Source of the DNA: an uncultured Collinsella sp.
GTDB taxonomy: Bacteria > Actinomycetota > Coriobacteriia > Coriobacteriales > Coriobacteriaceae
Reading direction: 5' to 3'
NCBI GenBank assembly: GCA_900550355.1
Contig: URRT01000003.1
Span: 1 to 29,868 of the forward strand
Length of the DNA stretch: 29,868 bases
This document shows, one piece after another, positions 1 through 8,430 of the stretch (its first letter is position 1; each line of letters opens with the position of its first letter). The notes beneath the pieces were generated by a model. It saw only the letters and a list, made by a program, of their open reading frames with translations. It had not been told where the DNA came from and ran no database searches. A program made the position numbers and the translations under genes.

Positions 1-1049
1 CTCTCGACCATCACGTCGACGGTGTCGTCCTCAATCTCGGAATCCATGCCACCCATAACGCCGGCCAGCGCCACAGGACGCTCGCCGTCGGTGATGAGAC
101 CCATGCCGGCGTCGAGCGTACGCTCCTCGCCGTCGAGCGTCGTGAACTTCTCGTCCTGCTGGGCGGCGCGAACGACCACGCGGCGCCTGCCATCGCGCTC
201 GGCAAAGGTGTCGAGGTCAAAGGCGTGCAGCGGCTGACCAGTGAGCATCATCACATAGTTGGTGATGTCGACGATGTTGTTGTGCGGGCGCACGCCCAGG
301 GCGTTAAGGCGCTTGACCATCCAGTCGGGCGACGGGCCGACCTTCACGTTGCGCACGATGCGGGCAACGTAGCGGTCGCACAGGCCCTCGTCGGCAATCT
401 CGACGGAAAGCTCGTCGTCGGTCGCGCGGCCGGTCTCGGCCTTGATGGCGGGCAGCTCAACGTGGAAATCGCGGTCGAAGATGGCACCGGTCTCGCGAGC
501 CATGCCGATCATGGACAGGCAGTCGGGGCGGTTGGGCGTGATCTCGCAGTCGAGCACAGTGTCGCTCGAGCCCACGTACTCGGCAAACGGCATGCCGCAG
601 GGCGTATCCTCGGGCAGGATCATAATGCCGGAGTGGTCGCCACCCAGGCCGAGCTCGCGCGCGGAGCAGTTCATGCCCATGGACACGACGCCGCGAAGCT
701 TGCTCTTCTTGATCTTGACGTCGCCGGGAAGCACGGCGCCGATCATGGCCGTGACGATGTGGTCGCCGGCCTCAAAGTTCTGCGCGCCGCAGACGATCTG
801 CAGCGGAGCGGGATTGCCGTCGGGGTCGAGGTTCTTGTCGCCCACGTCGACCGAGCACACATACATGTGGTCGCTATCGGGGTGCGGGGTCTTGGTGAGC
901 ACCTTGGCGGTCACCACGTGGTCGAAGGACTCGCCCACGGTGTCGATCGCCTCGACCTCGGTGCCGGTACGGATATATTCGTCCGAAAGGGTCTTGGGAT
1001 CCTCCGGAATATCGATCATGGTCTTGAGCCAGTCGTAAGAAACGCGCAT
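1..1049 (-). CDS. pheT: Phenylalanine--tRNA ligase beta subunit, N-terminal part (runs off window)
   Basis: Beta subunit of the heterotetrameric cytoplasmic enzyme that charges tRNA-Phe. The frame reads from an ATG at 1049 to the window edge without a stop (about 349 codons), so the C-terminal half lies outside. It opens MRVSYDWLKTMIDIP, typical of bacterial PheT. Residues about 40-150 form the tRNA-binding OB fold (GAQNFEAGDHIVTAMIGAVLPG), followed by the B3/B4 editing region (CEITPNRPDCLSMIGMARE, then VDITNYVMMLTGQPLHAFD). A strong Shine-Dalgarno, AAAGGAG, lies about 8 bases before the ATG. It follows pheS on the same strand after an unusually long 160-bp gap containing an inverted repeat, and is probably co-transcribed from the pheS T-box promoter. 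Identification is by family motifs; no damage is visible. Confidence 0.97.
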   Translation of the reverse strand, partial: MRVSYDWLKTMIDIPEDPKTLSDEYIRTGTEVEAIDTVGESFDHVVTAKVLTKTPHPDSDHMYVCSVDVGDKNLDPDGNPAPLQIVCGAQNFEAGDHIVTAMIGAVLPGDVKIKKSKLRGVVSMGMNCSARELGLGGDHSGIMILPEDTPCGMPFAEYVGSSDTVLDCEITPNRPDCLSMIGMARETGAIFDRDFHVELPAIKAETGRATDDELSVEIADEGLCDRYVARIVRNVKVGPSPDWMVKRLNALGVRPHNNIVDITNYVMMLTGQPLHAFDLDTFAERDGRRRVVVRAAQQDEKFTTLDGEERTLDAGMGLITDGERPVALAGVMGGMDSEIEDDTVDVMVE

Positions 1050-1106
1050 CTAACTGGTCTCCTTTCATAAATGCGGCTTTGAGCCAAAAACTGCAACGGA
1101 GACGGG

Positions 1107-1199
1107 TTTTCCAAGTGCCGCAGATTGCCTTGAAAGAGGAGGGCCGCGTACTTAGGTACGCAACCGACGATTGAAAGGCAAGGTGCGGTGCTTGGGAAA
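1107..1199 (-). repeat. Long imperfect inverted repeat between pheS and pheT
   Basis: Arms at about 1107-1136 and 1171-1199 are imperfectly complementary (CCAAGTGCCGCA and TTGCCTT against AAGGCAA and TGCGGTGCTTGG). In between sits a perfect small palindrome, GCGTAC-TTAG-GTACGC (1146-1161). RNA from either strand could fold into a long branched hairpin. There is no T-run, so it is not a standard terminator. It could be a dispersed intergenic repeat or an RNA-processing or stability element within the pheS-pheT message. No second copy was noticed in this window. Confidence 0.5.
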
Positions 1200-1209
1200 G
1201 CCGCCGGGC

Positions 1210-2286
1210 CTAGAACTGATTTAAGAAGCGCATATCGCCCGTCATAAGCGTTCTGAGGTCGGGCAGGTCGTAGCGCAGGGCCGCGACGCGCTCGGCGCCA
1301 ATACCAAAGGCAAAGCCGGTGTACTTCTCGGGGTCGATGCCGCAGTTGATCAGGACGTTGGGGTCGACCATGCCGCAGCCCAGGATCTCAATCCAGCCGC
1401 TGTGCTTGCAGAAGTTGCAGCCCTTGCCGCCGCAGACGTGGCAGCTCACGTCCACCTCGCAGCTGGGCTCGGTGAAGGGGAAGAAGTGCGGGCGGTAACG
1501 CGTCTTGCGGTCCTCGCCAAACATGCACTTAACAAAGTAGTCGAGCGTACCCTTCAGGTCGCCAAAGGTGATACCCTCGTCGACGACCAGGCCCTCAATC
1601 TGGTTGAACTGCGGCAGGTGGCAGGCGTCGGCCGTGTCGGGACGGTAGACGGTGCCCGGGCAGATCATGTAAATGGGCGGCTTCTGCGACTCCATGGTGT
1701 GAATCTGCACGCCCGAGGTCTGGGTGCGCAACAGCACGTCGGACTCGCCGTGGGCGTGAGCCTCGGGATGCGCGACGCTGCCGGGGTTGTTGTCGACCAC
1801 GTAGAAGGTATCGCGGGCCGAACGGCTCGGGTGATCCATGGGGGCGTTGAGCGCGGTGAAGTTGTAGTAGGAGGTGTCGACCATGGGGCCGGACTCGACG
1901 GTGTAGCCGATGCCGCAGAAGATGTCCTCGGCCTCCTCGATGATCTGCTTGATCAGGTGCTGGTGGCCGATCTGCGGACGGATGCCCGGCAGCGTGATGT
2001 CGACGGCATCGTGCTCGAGTGCGTGCTTGAGGGCGGCGGCCTTCATCTCGGTGGTGCGCTCGTCGAGCATGCCCTCGATCAGCTGGCGCATCTCGTTGGC
2101 GCGCTTGCCCATCACGGGACGATCCTCGGGGGCGAGCTTGCCCATCATGCGCATCAGGCCGGTGATGCGGCCCTTGCGACCGAGCAGCTCAACGCGTGCA
2201 GCCTCGAGCTTGGCGGCGTCGTCGGCGCCTGCAACGAGCTCCTTGGCCTCTTCCTCGAGTTTGACCAGATCATCAATCAGACTCAT
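1210..2286 (-). CDS. pheS: Phenylalanine--tRNA ligase alpha subunit
   Basis: Catalytic subunit of phenylalanyl-tRNA synthetase, 358 residues, a usual length. The N-terminal coiled coil (MSLIDDLVKLEEEAKELV) is followed by the class II core: motif 2 around VYRPDTADACHLPQFNQIEG, the CEVDVSC...CNFCKHSGW segment typical of bacterial PheS, and motif 3 GFAFGIGAERVAALRYDLPD near the C-terminus. The start is supported by AAGGGAA upstream of the ATG at 2286. The gene is first in a minus-strand unit with pheT and is preceded by a T-box leader, so expression should rise when uncharged tRNA-Phe accumulates. No anomalies are seen. Confidence 0.98.
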   Translation of the reverse strand: MSLIDDLVKLEEEAKELVAGADDAAKLEAARVELLGRKGRITGLMRMMGKLAPEDRPVMGKRANEMRQLIEGMLDERTTEMKAAALKHALEHDAVDITLPGIRPQIGHQHLIKQIIEEAEDIFCGIGYTVESGPMVDTSYYNFTALNAPMDHPSRSARDTFYVVDNNPGSVAHPEAHAHGESDVLLRTQTSGVQIHTMESQKPPIYMICPGTVYRPDTADACHLPQFNQIEGLVVDEGITFGDLKGTLDYFVKCMFGEDRKTRYRPHFFPFTEPSCEVDVSCHVCGGKGCNFCKHSGWIEILGCGMVDPNVLINCGIDPEKYTGFAFGIGAERVAALRYDLPDLRTLMTGDMRFLNQF

Positions 2287-2372
2287 GTCTTCCCTTTCGT
2301 CTCTCGCGCTCCCCGCTTGCCGAGGCGGCTACCGCCGTCTGACGTTGCGAAAACGCGGCCCGGTTCGGTAAC

Positions 2373-2412
2373 AAAAAACCGCCCTCGGGCATGTGCATTG
2401 CCCAAGGACGGT
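2373..2412 (-). terminator. Intrinsic terminator of the pheS T-box
   Basis: On the minus strand ACCGTCCTTGGGCA pairs with TGCCCGAGGGCGGT (two G-U wobbles) and is followed by TTTTTT. Its 5' arm directly follows the T-box sequence, so terminator and antiterminator are mutually exclusive, as expected for this class. Confidence 0.93.
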
Positions 2413-2665
2413 TGAATTCCGCGGTACCACCTTGTTTGACCCGGCGGATGTCTGGCCCGCCGCGCCCACTCTTTGCCCCTTGTCGCGAGGCTCACGGCTT
2501 CCCTACTGGGGCTTCGCCGCCGCTGGCCGCGGGCCCGTTGAGGTTGCTGCTCGGGAGTGAACGCTTGGCCCTTGCCACCGCAGGAAGGCTTGCAGCCCAT
2601 GACCTTCCCTCTCTTGCCGGCGACGCGACGGGCAAAACCCTCTCCGTCAACGCATTGGGCTATAG
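2373..2665 (-). promoter_or_regulatory. T-box leader controlling pheST
   Basis: Read on the minus strand, the leader carries the T-box signature GGTGGTACCGCGG (about 2419-2431), whose bulge pairs with the 3' end of uncharged tRNA. An intrinsic terminator follows directly. Upstream, GGAAGG...CCTTCC flanked by GCC.GCA/TGC.GGC (about 2578-2625) forms a convincing apical Stem I with an AGAGA bulge. A TTC triplet followed by A on the 3' side of Stem I (2559-2561) fits the expected Phe specifier, but its position is inferred by eye. A TATCCT hexamer near 2664 is the likely -10 box; no good -35 box was found. The class works by transcription attenuation released by uncharged tRNA-Phe. Confidence 0.93.
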
Positions 2666-2790
2666 GATAACACATTTCGCGAGCGCATCGCCGCGTTCCG
2701 TTTTGTTCGTGCTGGGTACAAGGCAGGTAGCTGTGCAAACTGGCCGCGCACCCGCTTGCGGCGCTCGGCCTGCGAGATTAAGGATACGGT

Positions 2791-4354
2791 ATGGGAAAGA
2801 AACTCGATAAGAAGGCCAAGCCCGCAGCAGGCAAGACGCCCAAAAGCATGAAGGTCGATAAGGCCGTCAAAAAATTCCGCAAGCTCGAGGGCAAGCTGTG
2901 GACCCGCGAGTACCTGCTCAAGATTGCCGAGTTTGACGGCGCGACCATTGCCCCCGCCAACGGCGCCGCAGCACGCGCCGACGCCATGGGCACCCTTGCC
3001 GGCGAGCATCACAAACTCTTGACCAGCGAGAAGTCCGTTGAACTTGTGCGCTCGTTGGCACGCGAGACTGTCGCCGGCGGCAAGATCGATGACCCGCAAC
3101 TGCTCGACGAGATCCGCGTGCTCGGCCGCGACCAGCGCGAGGCCAGCGCCATCCCCACCGAGGAAGCCGAAGCCTGGACCAGGCTTACGTGCGAGGCCGA
3201 TGCCGTATGGCACAAGGCCAAGACGGCCAATGACTGGGCGAGCTTTGAGCCCTATGTGGATAGAATCGTCGCCCAACTTAAGCATCAGGCCGAGCTCATG
3301 GACCCCAAGCGCGACCCGTACGACGTGTGGCTCGATCAGTATGAGCGCGGCCTTTCCACCAAGAGTTTTGATCCGTTTTGCGACGAGGTCAAGGCCACGG
3401 TCGTGCCGCTCGTACACGCCATCGGCGAGCGCGGCCAGCAGCCCGGTGCCGACTTTTTGCACGCCCGCGTGCCCGAGGCCGCCCAGCGCGCCATGAGCTT
3501 CGACCTTATGAAGCTCGTCGGCCTGGACCTGAACGACACCACGCTTGCCTTTACCGAGCACCCGTTTAGCGAGGGCTTTGCCGTGGGCGACGCGCGCATC
3601 GCGACGCACATCTACGAGAACGACTGCATCTCCAACGTCTACAGCATCATCCACGAGGCGGGACACGCCATGTACGAGCAGGGCGTCAATCCTGCCTATG
3701 CGCGCACGTGCCTTGAAGGTGGCACCTCCATGGGCATCCACGAGAGCCAGAGCCGCTTCTTCGAGAACACCGTGGGCCGCAGCCGCGCCTTTATGGGCCC
3801 GCTACTCGAGGTGCTGCGCCGTCACGCGCCCGAGGTCTATGGCAGCGTGGACGAGGACACGCTCTACCACGCCGTGAACATCGCACAGCCGTCGTTGATC
3901 CGCACCGAGGCGGACGAGCTCACCTATCCGCTGCACGTTATGGTGCGCTACGAGATTGAGCGCATGCTGTTTGCCGGCGAGGCCACGGCCAAGGATATCC
4001 CCACGCTTTGGAACCGCTTTATGGACGAGTACCTGGGCATTCCCGTTCCCGACGACACGCGCGGCTGCCTGCAGGATACGCACTGGAGCGGCGGCTCATT
4101 TGGCTACTTCCCCACCTATGCGCTGGGCAGCGCCTACGACGCCATGTTCGTGCCGGCCATGTGCCGCGACGGCGTCGACCTTACCGGTGCCTGCGCGAGC
4201 GGCGATCTGGCGCCCGTCCGTGCCTGGCTGGGCGAGCACATTTGGCAGTGGGGCCGCGCCAGAGCTCATCAAGGGCGCCTGCGGCATGGCGTTCGATGCC
4301 CGCTACTACTGCAGCTACCTCCAAGACAAGTTCACCACGCTGTACCAACTGTAA
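2791..4354 (+). pseudogene. M32 family (Taq-type) metallocarboxypeptidase, frameshifted near the C-terminus
   Basis: Zinc carboxypeptidase removing C-terminal amino acids from peptides in the cytoplasm. The frame from ATG 2791 (weak AAGGAT upstream) carries the zinc motif HEAGH at residues 288-292 and the M32 signature HESQSRFFEN shortly after. A lysine-rich stretch of about 20 residues precedes the usual family start; an internal ATG at 2848 is an alternative. Near 4257, after WLGEHIWQWGRA, the frame is lost: the conserved ending (AELIKGACGMAFDARYYCSY to TLYQL) continues in the +1 frame and stops at 4354. The unshifted frame runs to 4449 with an unrelated Arg/His-rich tail (552 residues). 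The shift equals a net loss of two bases; an 11-bp slip between GCGCC repeats would explain it, but that is a guess. Zinc ligands are intact, so partial activity is possible. Confidence 0.85.
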
Positions 4355-4449
4355 GGATTGACCAGCACGCCATCGCCAACCATGTTGACACCGATGTCTT
4401 GGCAACGTCAGCGAAAACGACCCTAAGCGAGCAAGGTGACGTGAAATGA

Positions 4450-4478
4450 AAGGGCGCTGACCTTCTGGTCGCGCCCTT
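4450..4478 (-). terminator. Hairpin, probable terminator downstream of glmM
   Basis: AAGGGCGC pairs with GCGCCCTT, with an inner GACC/GGTC stem and a TTCT loop. On the minus strand it is followed by TTTCATTTC, so it best suits the end of the glmM transcript; it may also hinder read-through from the M32 gene. On the plus strand no T-run follows. Confidence 0.6.
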
Positions 4479-4525
4479 GAAGTTGAACGTCAGATTGCCG
4501 CTTAGGGGCGTTTGCAGCGTCGAGC

Positions 4526-4555
4526 AGTTACGCGGTTTGGTAAAACCGCGTAACT
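4526..4555. repeat. Perfect hairpin overlapping the glmM stop codon
   Basis: AGTTACGCGGTTT and AAACCGCGTAACT form a 13-bp perfect stem with a 4-base loop, and the outer bases overlap the TAG stop of glmM. No T-run follows on either strand. It may protect the glmM mRNA 3' end or act together with the hairpin at 4450-4478. Confidence 0.6.
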
Positions 4556-5885
4556 ATAAAGCTTCCAGCGCGTTGGCGATGCGCTTCATGGCGGCATCGG
4601 CGGATGCTTGGTCGGGCGCCTCGGCCAGCACGCGGATAACCGACTCGGTTCCGCTCTTGCGCACGAGCACGCGGCCCTCGCCTGCCAGCGCAGCCTCGGC
4701 CTCGGCGATGGCGTTCTGCACGCCCATGTTCTCGAGCGCGGCGTCCTTGTCCGCCACGCGCACGGCCACCTGCGCCTGCGGCAGCAGCTTGCACGGAGCC
4801 GTGAGCTGCGAGAGCGTCTCGCGCTCGGCACGAATCACTTCCATCACGCGCAGCGAAGTCATAATGCCGTCGCCCGTGCGCTCGATATCGCCAAAGATCG
4901 TATGGCCCGTCTGCTCGCCGCCCAGGCTGTAGCCGCCCTCGCGCATCTTGGCATACACGTGACGGTCGCCCACGCCGCTGGTCACGGCGCTCAGGCCGGC
5001 AAGCTCCAGCGACTTGACAAGGCCAAAGTTACTGGCAATCGTCGGCACCACGGTACCGCCCGAGAGGCGCCCGTGCTTGTTCAGATACACGCCGCACACG
5101 TACAGGATCTGGTCGCCGTCGACCACGCGCCCGCGCTCGTCCACGGCCAGGCAGCGGTCGGCGTCGCCGTCGTAGGCAAAGCCCACGTCCAGGCCCTGCT
5201 CCACCACATGGCGCTGCAGACGCGCCATATGCGTGGAGCCGCAGTCGACGTTGATGTTAAAGCCATCGGGCGCGGCATTGATCACGCGCACGTCGGCACC
5301 GAGCGCGTCAAACACCGGCTTGGCCACCGAGGAAGCCGAGCCGTTGGCGCAGTCGATACCGATTTTGACGCCCTGCAGCGAAAAGTTCGCACTTGCAATG
5401 AGCGAAGCAATGTAGCGGTTGCGGCCCTGCATGTAGTCCACCGTGGCACCGATGTGGTTGCCCGTGGCCAACGGAACTTCGCTCTTGCCATCGATGTAAT
5501 CCTCGATGAGCTCCAGTACGTCCTCGTCCATCTTAAAACCGTCGCTATTGACGAGCTTAATGCCGTTATCGCAAAACGGGTTGTGGCTCGCGCTGATCAT
5601 GATGCCGCAATCGAAGCAGCCTTCCACGGTCTGATGCGCTACGCCCGGCGTGGGGATCACGTGCAGCATATAGGCGTCCGCACCGCTCGCGACCAGGCCG
5701 CTCACCAGCGCCGCCTCGAACATATAACTCGAGCGACGTGTGTCCTTGCCCACGATGACGCGCGCCTTAGCACTGCGGTTGGCGCCGTAATACCAGCCCA
5801 CAAAACGGCCAATCTTATAAGCGTGCTCTACCGTCAGCCCAACGTTGGCCTCACCGCGAAAGCCGTCGGTGCCAAAGTACTTCAT
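4554..5885 (-). CDS. glmM: Phosphoglucosamine mutase
   Basis: Converts glucosamine-6-phosphate to glucosamine-1-phosphate on the cytoplasmic route to UDP-GlcNAc and peptidoglycan. The 443 residues are typical. All four phosphohexomutase signatures are present: N-terminal KYFGTDGFRG; the phosphoserine loop ISASHNP with the catalytic Ser at residue 100; the metal-binding DGDADR at 239-244; and the sugar loop GEQTGH, followed by the phosphate-binding RKSGTESVIRV near the C-terminus. KYFGTDGFRGEANVG and the short ISASHNPF context favour GlmM over phosphoglucomutase or phosphomannomutase. The ATG at 5885 has an AAGGAG Shine-Dalgarno. It is transcribed minus, downstream of the DUF4012 gene and separated from it by a strong terminator, so it probably has its own promoter. 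Confidence 0.96.
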   Translation of the reverse strand: MKYFGTDGFRGEANVGLTVEHAYKIGRFVGWYYGANRSAKARVIVGKDTRRSSYMFEAALVSGLVASGADAYMLHVIPTPGVAHQTVEGCFDCGIMISASHNPFCDNGIKLVNSDGFKMDEDVLELIEDYIDGKSEVPLATGNHIGATVDYMQGRNRYIASLIASANFSLQGVKIGIDCANGSASSVAKPVFDALGADVRVINAAPDGFNINVDCGSTHMARLQRHVVEQGLDVGFAYDGDADRCLAVDERGRVVDGDQILYVCGVYLNKHGRLSGGTVVPTIASNFGLVKSLELAGLSAVTSGVGDRHVYAKMREGGYSLGGEQTGHTIFGDIERTGDGIMTSLRVMEVIRAERETLSQLTAPCKLLPQAQVAVRVADKDAALENMGVQNAIAEAEAALAGEGRVLVRKSGTESVIRVLAEAPDQASADAAMKRIANALEAL

Positions 5886-5900
5886 GCGCTCTCCTTACAA

Positions 5901-5934
5901 AATAGGGGCGGACAGATTGCCTGTCCGCCCCAAA
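5901..5934 (-). terminator. Intrinsic terminator after the DUF4012 gene
   Basis: GGGGCGGACA pairs perfectly with TGTCCGCCCC (5905-5931), followed on the minus strand by TATTTT. It lies between the DUF4012 stop and the glmM start; its downstream edge is next to the glmM Shine-Dalgarno. Confidence 0.85.
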
Positions 5935-5968
5935 ATGGTACTCGATTATCTGCGCTACCAGAAAAACC

Positions 5969-8281
5969 CTACGCCGACGCGCTGTCGCGAGCCGCCTGGC
6001 ATGTAGGAGTCTGACGCAGCGTAAGCGGCTTGTCCCCCGCCTCGGCCGACGTGGTCAGCGTATACGTGATCGTCGTCGTCTCGCCAGCATGCAGGTCAAC
6101 GGTACCCGAATAGAAGGGGATTCCATGCCACGTAGCGGCGCCAAGACCAAACTGGGTGCCCTCAACCGTAAGGTCACTGATGTTGCCGCCCGTCGGGGCA
6201 AACAACGAGACATTCAGACGCTCGTCGTCACGCGCGGCATCGGGTGCGCTCGCCGCAACGTAGTCGGGCAGCTTGCCAGCCTCCTCCTGCGTCATGATGT
6301 TCGTCAGGGTAACGGTGATGCGATAGGAGCACGTGCCGTCGCCGTTCTTCACGCCCTGACCAATCTGAGTGTCGGCGTTCAGATACCAGTCGAGCTTGGA
6401 GAAGCTCAGGTTGTTAAAGTAAACGCCGGCAACGGGATCGGCACTCGGATCATCCGGATCGGGCAGCGAAGCGTCAATGCCCGTCTCTTTGATGGCATTC
6501 TGCTCATCATCGTTTCTCATCCACGCGATCAGGCGGCCCTCTTCGGCACCGCGCTCAACGGCGCTGACAAGCTTTGTAACGTCGACGTCACCGATGCCAC
6601 CGAGAATCTTGTCGAAGGCAGCGCTGGCGACGGATGCAAAGATGCCGTCCGACTCCTCGACCGGATAGTTCCAGTACACATCGTGCATGAGGACCTTTGC
6701 GGCGTTGGTGCCGTCGACAACCGTTCCGTCGGGCAGTGACACGTTACCGACCAGGCCCAGCAGATACTGCAGGAACACCGGGTCGATACCGATGACGCCA
6801 TCAACGTCCTGTCCATACTGGGACTTCCACAGCGCGGCGACACGCTGCGAGTTGCGGGGCCAATCAGGCGAATAGGTATTGCCCGAGTTGTACAGGTTGC
6901 TGTGGTTGCCGAACAGCGCCTCATCCTCTTCGTCGACGCTCTCGACCGCCTCATCCTCGCTGAGTCCAATGCGGGGAACAAACTCGCCAATCGACATCTG
7001 ACCGTCGGTGACCGAAATCAGGCCCTGCGAACCGCCAAAGCCGCCGCAGGCACGAATCTCGACGTTGTTCATGGCGTACATAAGGTAGTTGCGCGTCTGG
7101 CCGTTGGCGCCGAGCATCTGGGGAAGGACGGGGGCGACCTTCTCCGCCGCGTCAACCGCACCGTTGAGGGTGGCAAAGCCGTCCTTGGCCTTATCGACCA
7201 GCTCGGTCACCTGGGAAATATGAGTATCGCCAATGCCCTGAACCTTCTCGTTTGCGCTCTTGAACACCTTGGAGCTATCGGAAAGCGAATCGGCAACGGC
7301 CTGTAGCGCGGACACGTTAATCATGCCGTCCTGGAACAGCTTGCCGGGCGTGGCCTGCGAGAGGTTATCGGCCATGGGAACCAGCGCGTTGCTCGAGACA
7401 TCGGACAGGGCATCAATCATGGTGCGGGCTGCGTTGATGTCACTGCCATACACCGGGATAAACGATGCCGCCGTCCACAGCGGGCTCGAGATCTCCGCCT
7501 TCATGCTGTCGCAGAGCTCATCGATCTTCTTCGCGTCGTCAGGCAGCGTCGAAAAATCGCCCGACGTGACCTTGTCCTTAAGGCCACCGACGATCTCGAC
7601 AGCCTCCTTCGCTTCGCTCTTTACGGTCTTTGCCGAGTTAAGCAGCATAAAGCCGCTTGCGCCAAGCGCAACGAGAAGCACCGCGACTACAGCGGCAATA
7701 ATGGCGCCGGTGTGACGCTTTTTGCGCTCGCCCTTGCGATGGCGATGACGGACCAGACCGTCAGAGGTCGAACTCGACGAAGCATCGCTACCGTAGTTCA
7801 AGCCAAAATCGTAATAATCTTCCTTGGAACCCGAGCCCGCAAACTCGGTACCGCTATCATCCAGGCGGGCGAACGTGCCTGTCTCGGAGGCGCCGGTGTA
7901 AATCGTGCCGAGGTTACCCGTAAGCCCCGCGCCACCGGCAGAGGGAGTATTGTTGTCGGCCTTGCCGGCATTAACGTTGCCGGCGCCATTCGCGGCGTTG
8001 GCAGCACCTGCGTTGTTCGCAGGTACCGAAGGAGCCCCGCTCGGCTGCGACGCAAAGGTTGCACCGCCCGCAAAGACATTTCCTCTTGCACGGCCGGTCT
8101 TTTTTGCCTTTTGAGACTGCTCGTACAGAGCGGTAAACATCGCCGTCTCGCCCGGGGACACGCGCTTACCGGAACCGCCCTGTCCAGCGCCGCCCGGCGT
8201 GCCGGCCTTACCAGCCCCGTTCGGACGCGGCGGAACTGCAGGGCGGCCGCTATCGCTGCCCTTAAAGTGATTACCAGCCAT
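5969..8281 (-). CDS. DUF4012 domain-containing membrane-anchored protein
   Basis: A protein of about 770 residues with three parts. Residues 1 to about 190 are low complexity, rich in Gly, Ala, Pro, Asn and Ser. A basic patch (RHRHRKGERKKRH) precedes one transmembrane helix (GAIIAAVVAVLLVALGASG, near residue 210). The long C-terminal part is probably extracellular and matches DUF4012 in character (YLMYAMNNVEIRACGGFGGS, then SPDWPRNSQRVAALW, GVIGIDPVFLQYLLGLVG). No signal peptidase site is evident, so a type II anchored surface protein is likely. DUF4012 proteins are found near cell-envelope glycan genes in Gram-positives, but their biochemical role is not established. The ATG at 8281 is chosen because GAGGA sits about 7 bases upstream; an in-frame TTG at 8308 lies further up. 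An inverted repeat precedes the gene. Confidence 0.85.
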   Translation of the reverse strand: MAGNHFKGSDSGRPAVPPRPNGAGKAGTPGGAGQGGSGKRVSPGETAMFTALYEQSQKAKKTGRARGNVFAGGATFASQPSGAPSVPANNAGAANAANGAGNVNAGKADNNTPSAGGAGLTGNLGTIYTGASETGTFARLDDSGTEFAGSGSKEDYYDFGLNYGSDASSSSTSDGLVRHRHRKGERKKRHTGAIIAAVVAVLLVALGASGFMLLNSAKTVKSEAKEAVEIVGGLKDKVTSGDFSTLPDDAKKIDELCDSMKAEISSPLWTAASFIPVYGSDINAARTMIDALSDVSSNALVPMADNLSQATPGKLFQDGMINVSALQAVADSLSDSSKVFKSANEKVQGIGDTHISQVTELVDKAKDGFATLNGAVDAAEKVAPVLPQMLGANGQTRNYLMYAMNNVEIRACGGFGGSQGLISVTDGQMSIGEFVPRIGLSEDEAVESVDEEDEALFGNHSNLYNSGNTYSPDWPRNSQRVAALWKSQYGQDVDGVIGIDPVFLQYLLGLVGNVSLPDGTVVDGTNAAKVLMHDVYWNYPVEESDGIFASVASAAFDKILGGIGDVDVTKLVSAVERGAEEGRLIAWMRNDDEQNAIKETGIDASLPDPDDPSADPVAGVYFNNLSFSKLDWYLNADTQIGQGVKNGDGTCSYRITVTLTNIMTQEEAGKLPDYVAASAPDAARDDERLNVSLFAPTGGNISDLTVEGTQFGLGAATWHGIPFYSGTVDLHAGETTTITYTLTTSAEAGDKPLTLRQTPTCQAARDSASA

Positions 8282-8312
8282 AAAGAAATCCTCGCAATTG
8301 AGTCGCAATGAA

Positions 8313-8336
8313 AAAGTCCATAACGTTACTAGTTTA
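8313..8336. promoter_or_regulatory. Inverted repeat upstream of the DUF4012 gene (possible operator)
   Basis: CCATAA and TTATGG arms surround an AT-rich centre just upstream of the DUF4012 start, where a promoter is expected. It could be a regulator site; no clear -10/-35 pair could be assigned. Confidence 0.3.
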
Positions 8337-8430
8337 TGGCATTTTGAGCATCGACAGCTAAACTCCAGACACGGACATCAATTGGCGAAAATGCGGCACA
8401 ACACCTTTTCTGTCTTGGCGGCGGCGCTAG

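Noticed and set aside
225..1070. Long plus-strand open frame opposite pheT
   Set aside because: Antisense shadow of pheT: low-complexity His/Ala/Val-rich translation and no ribosome site.
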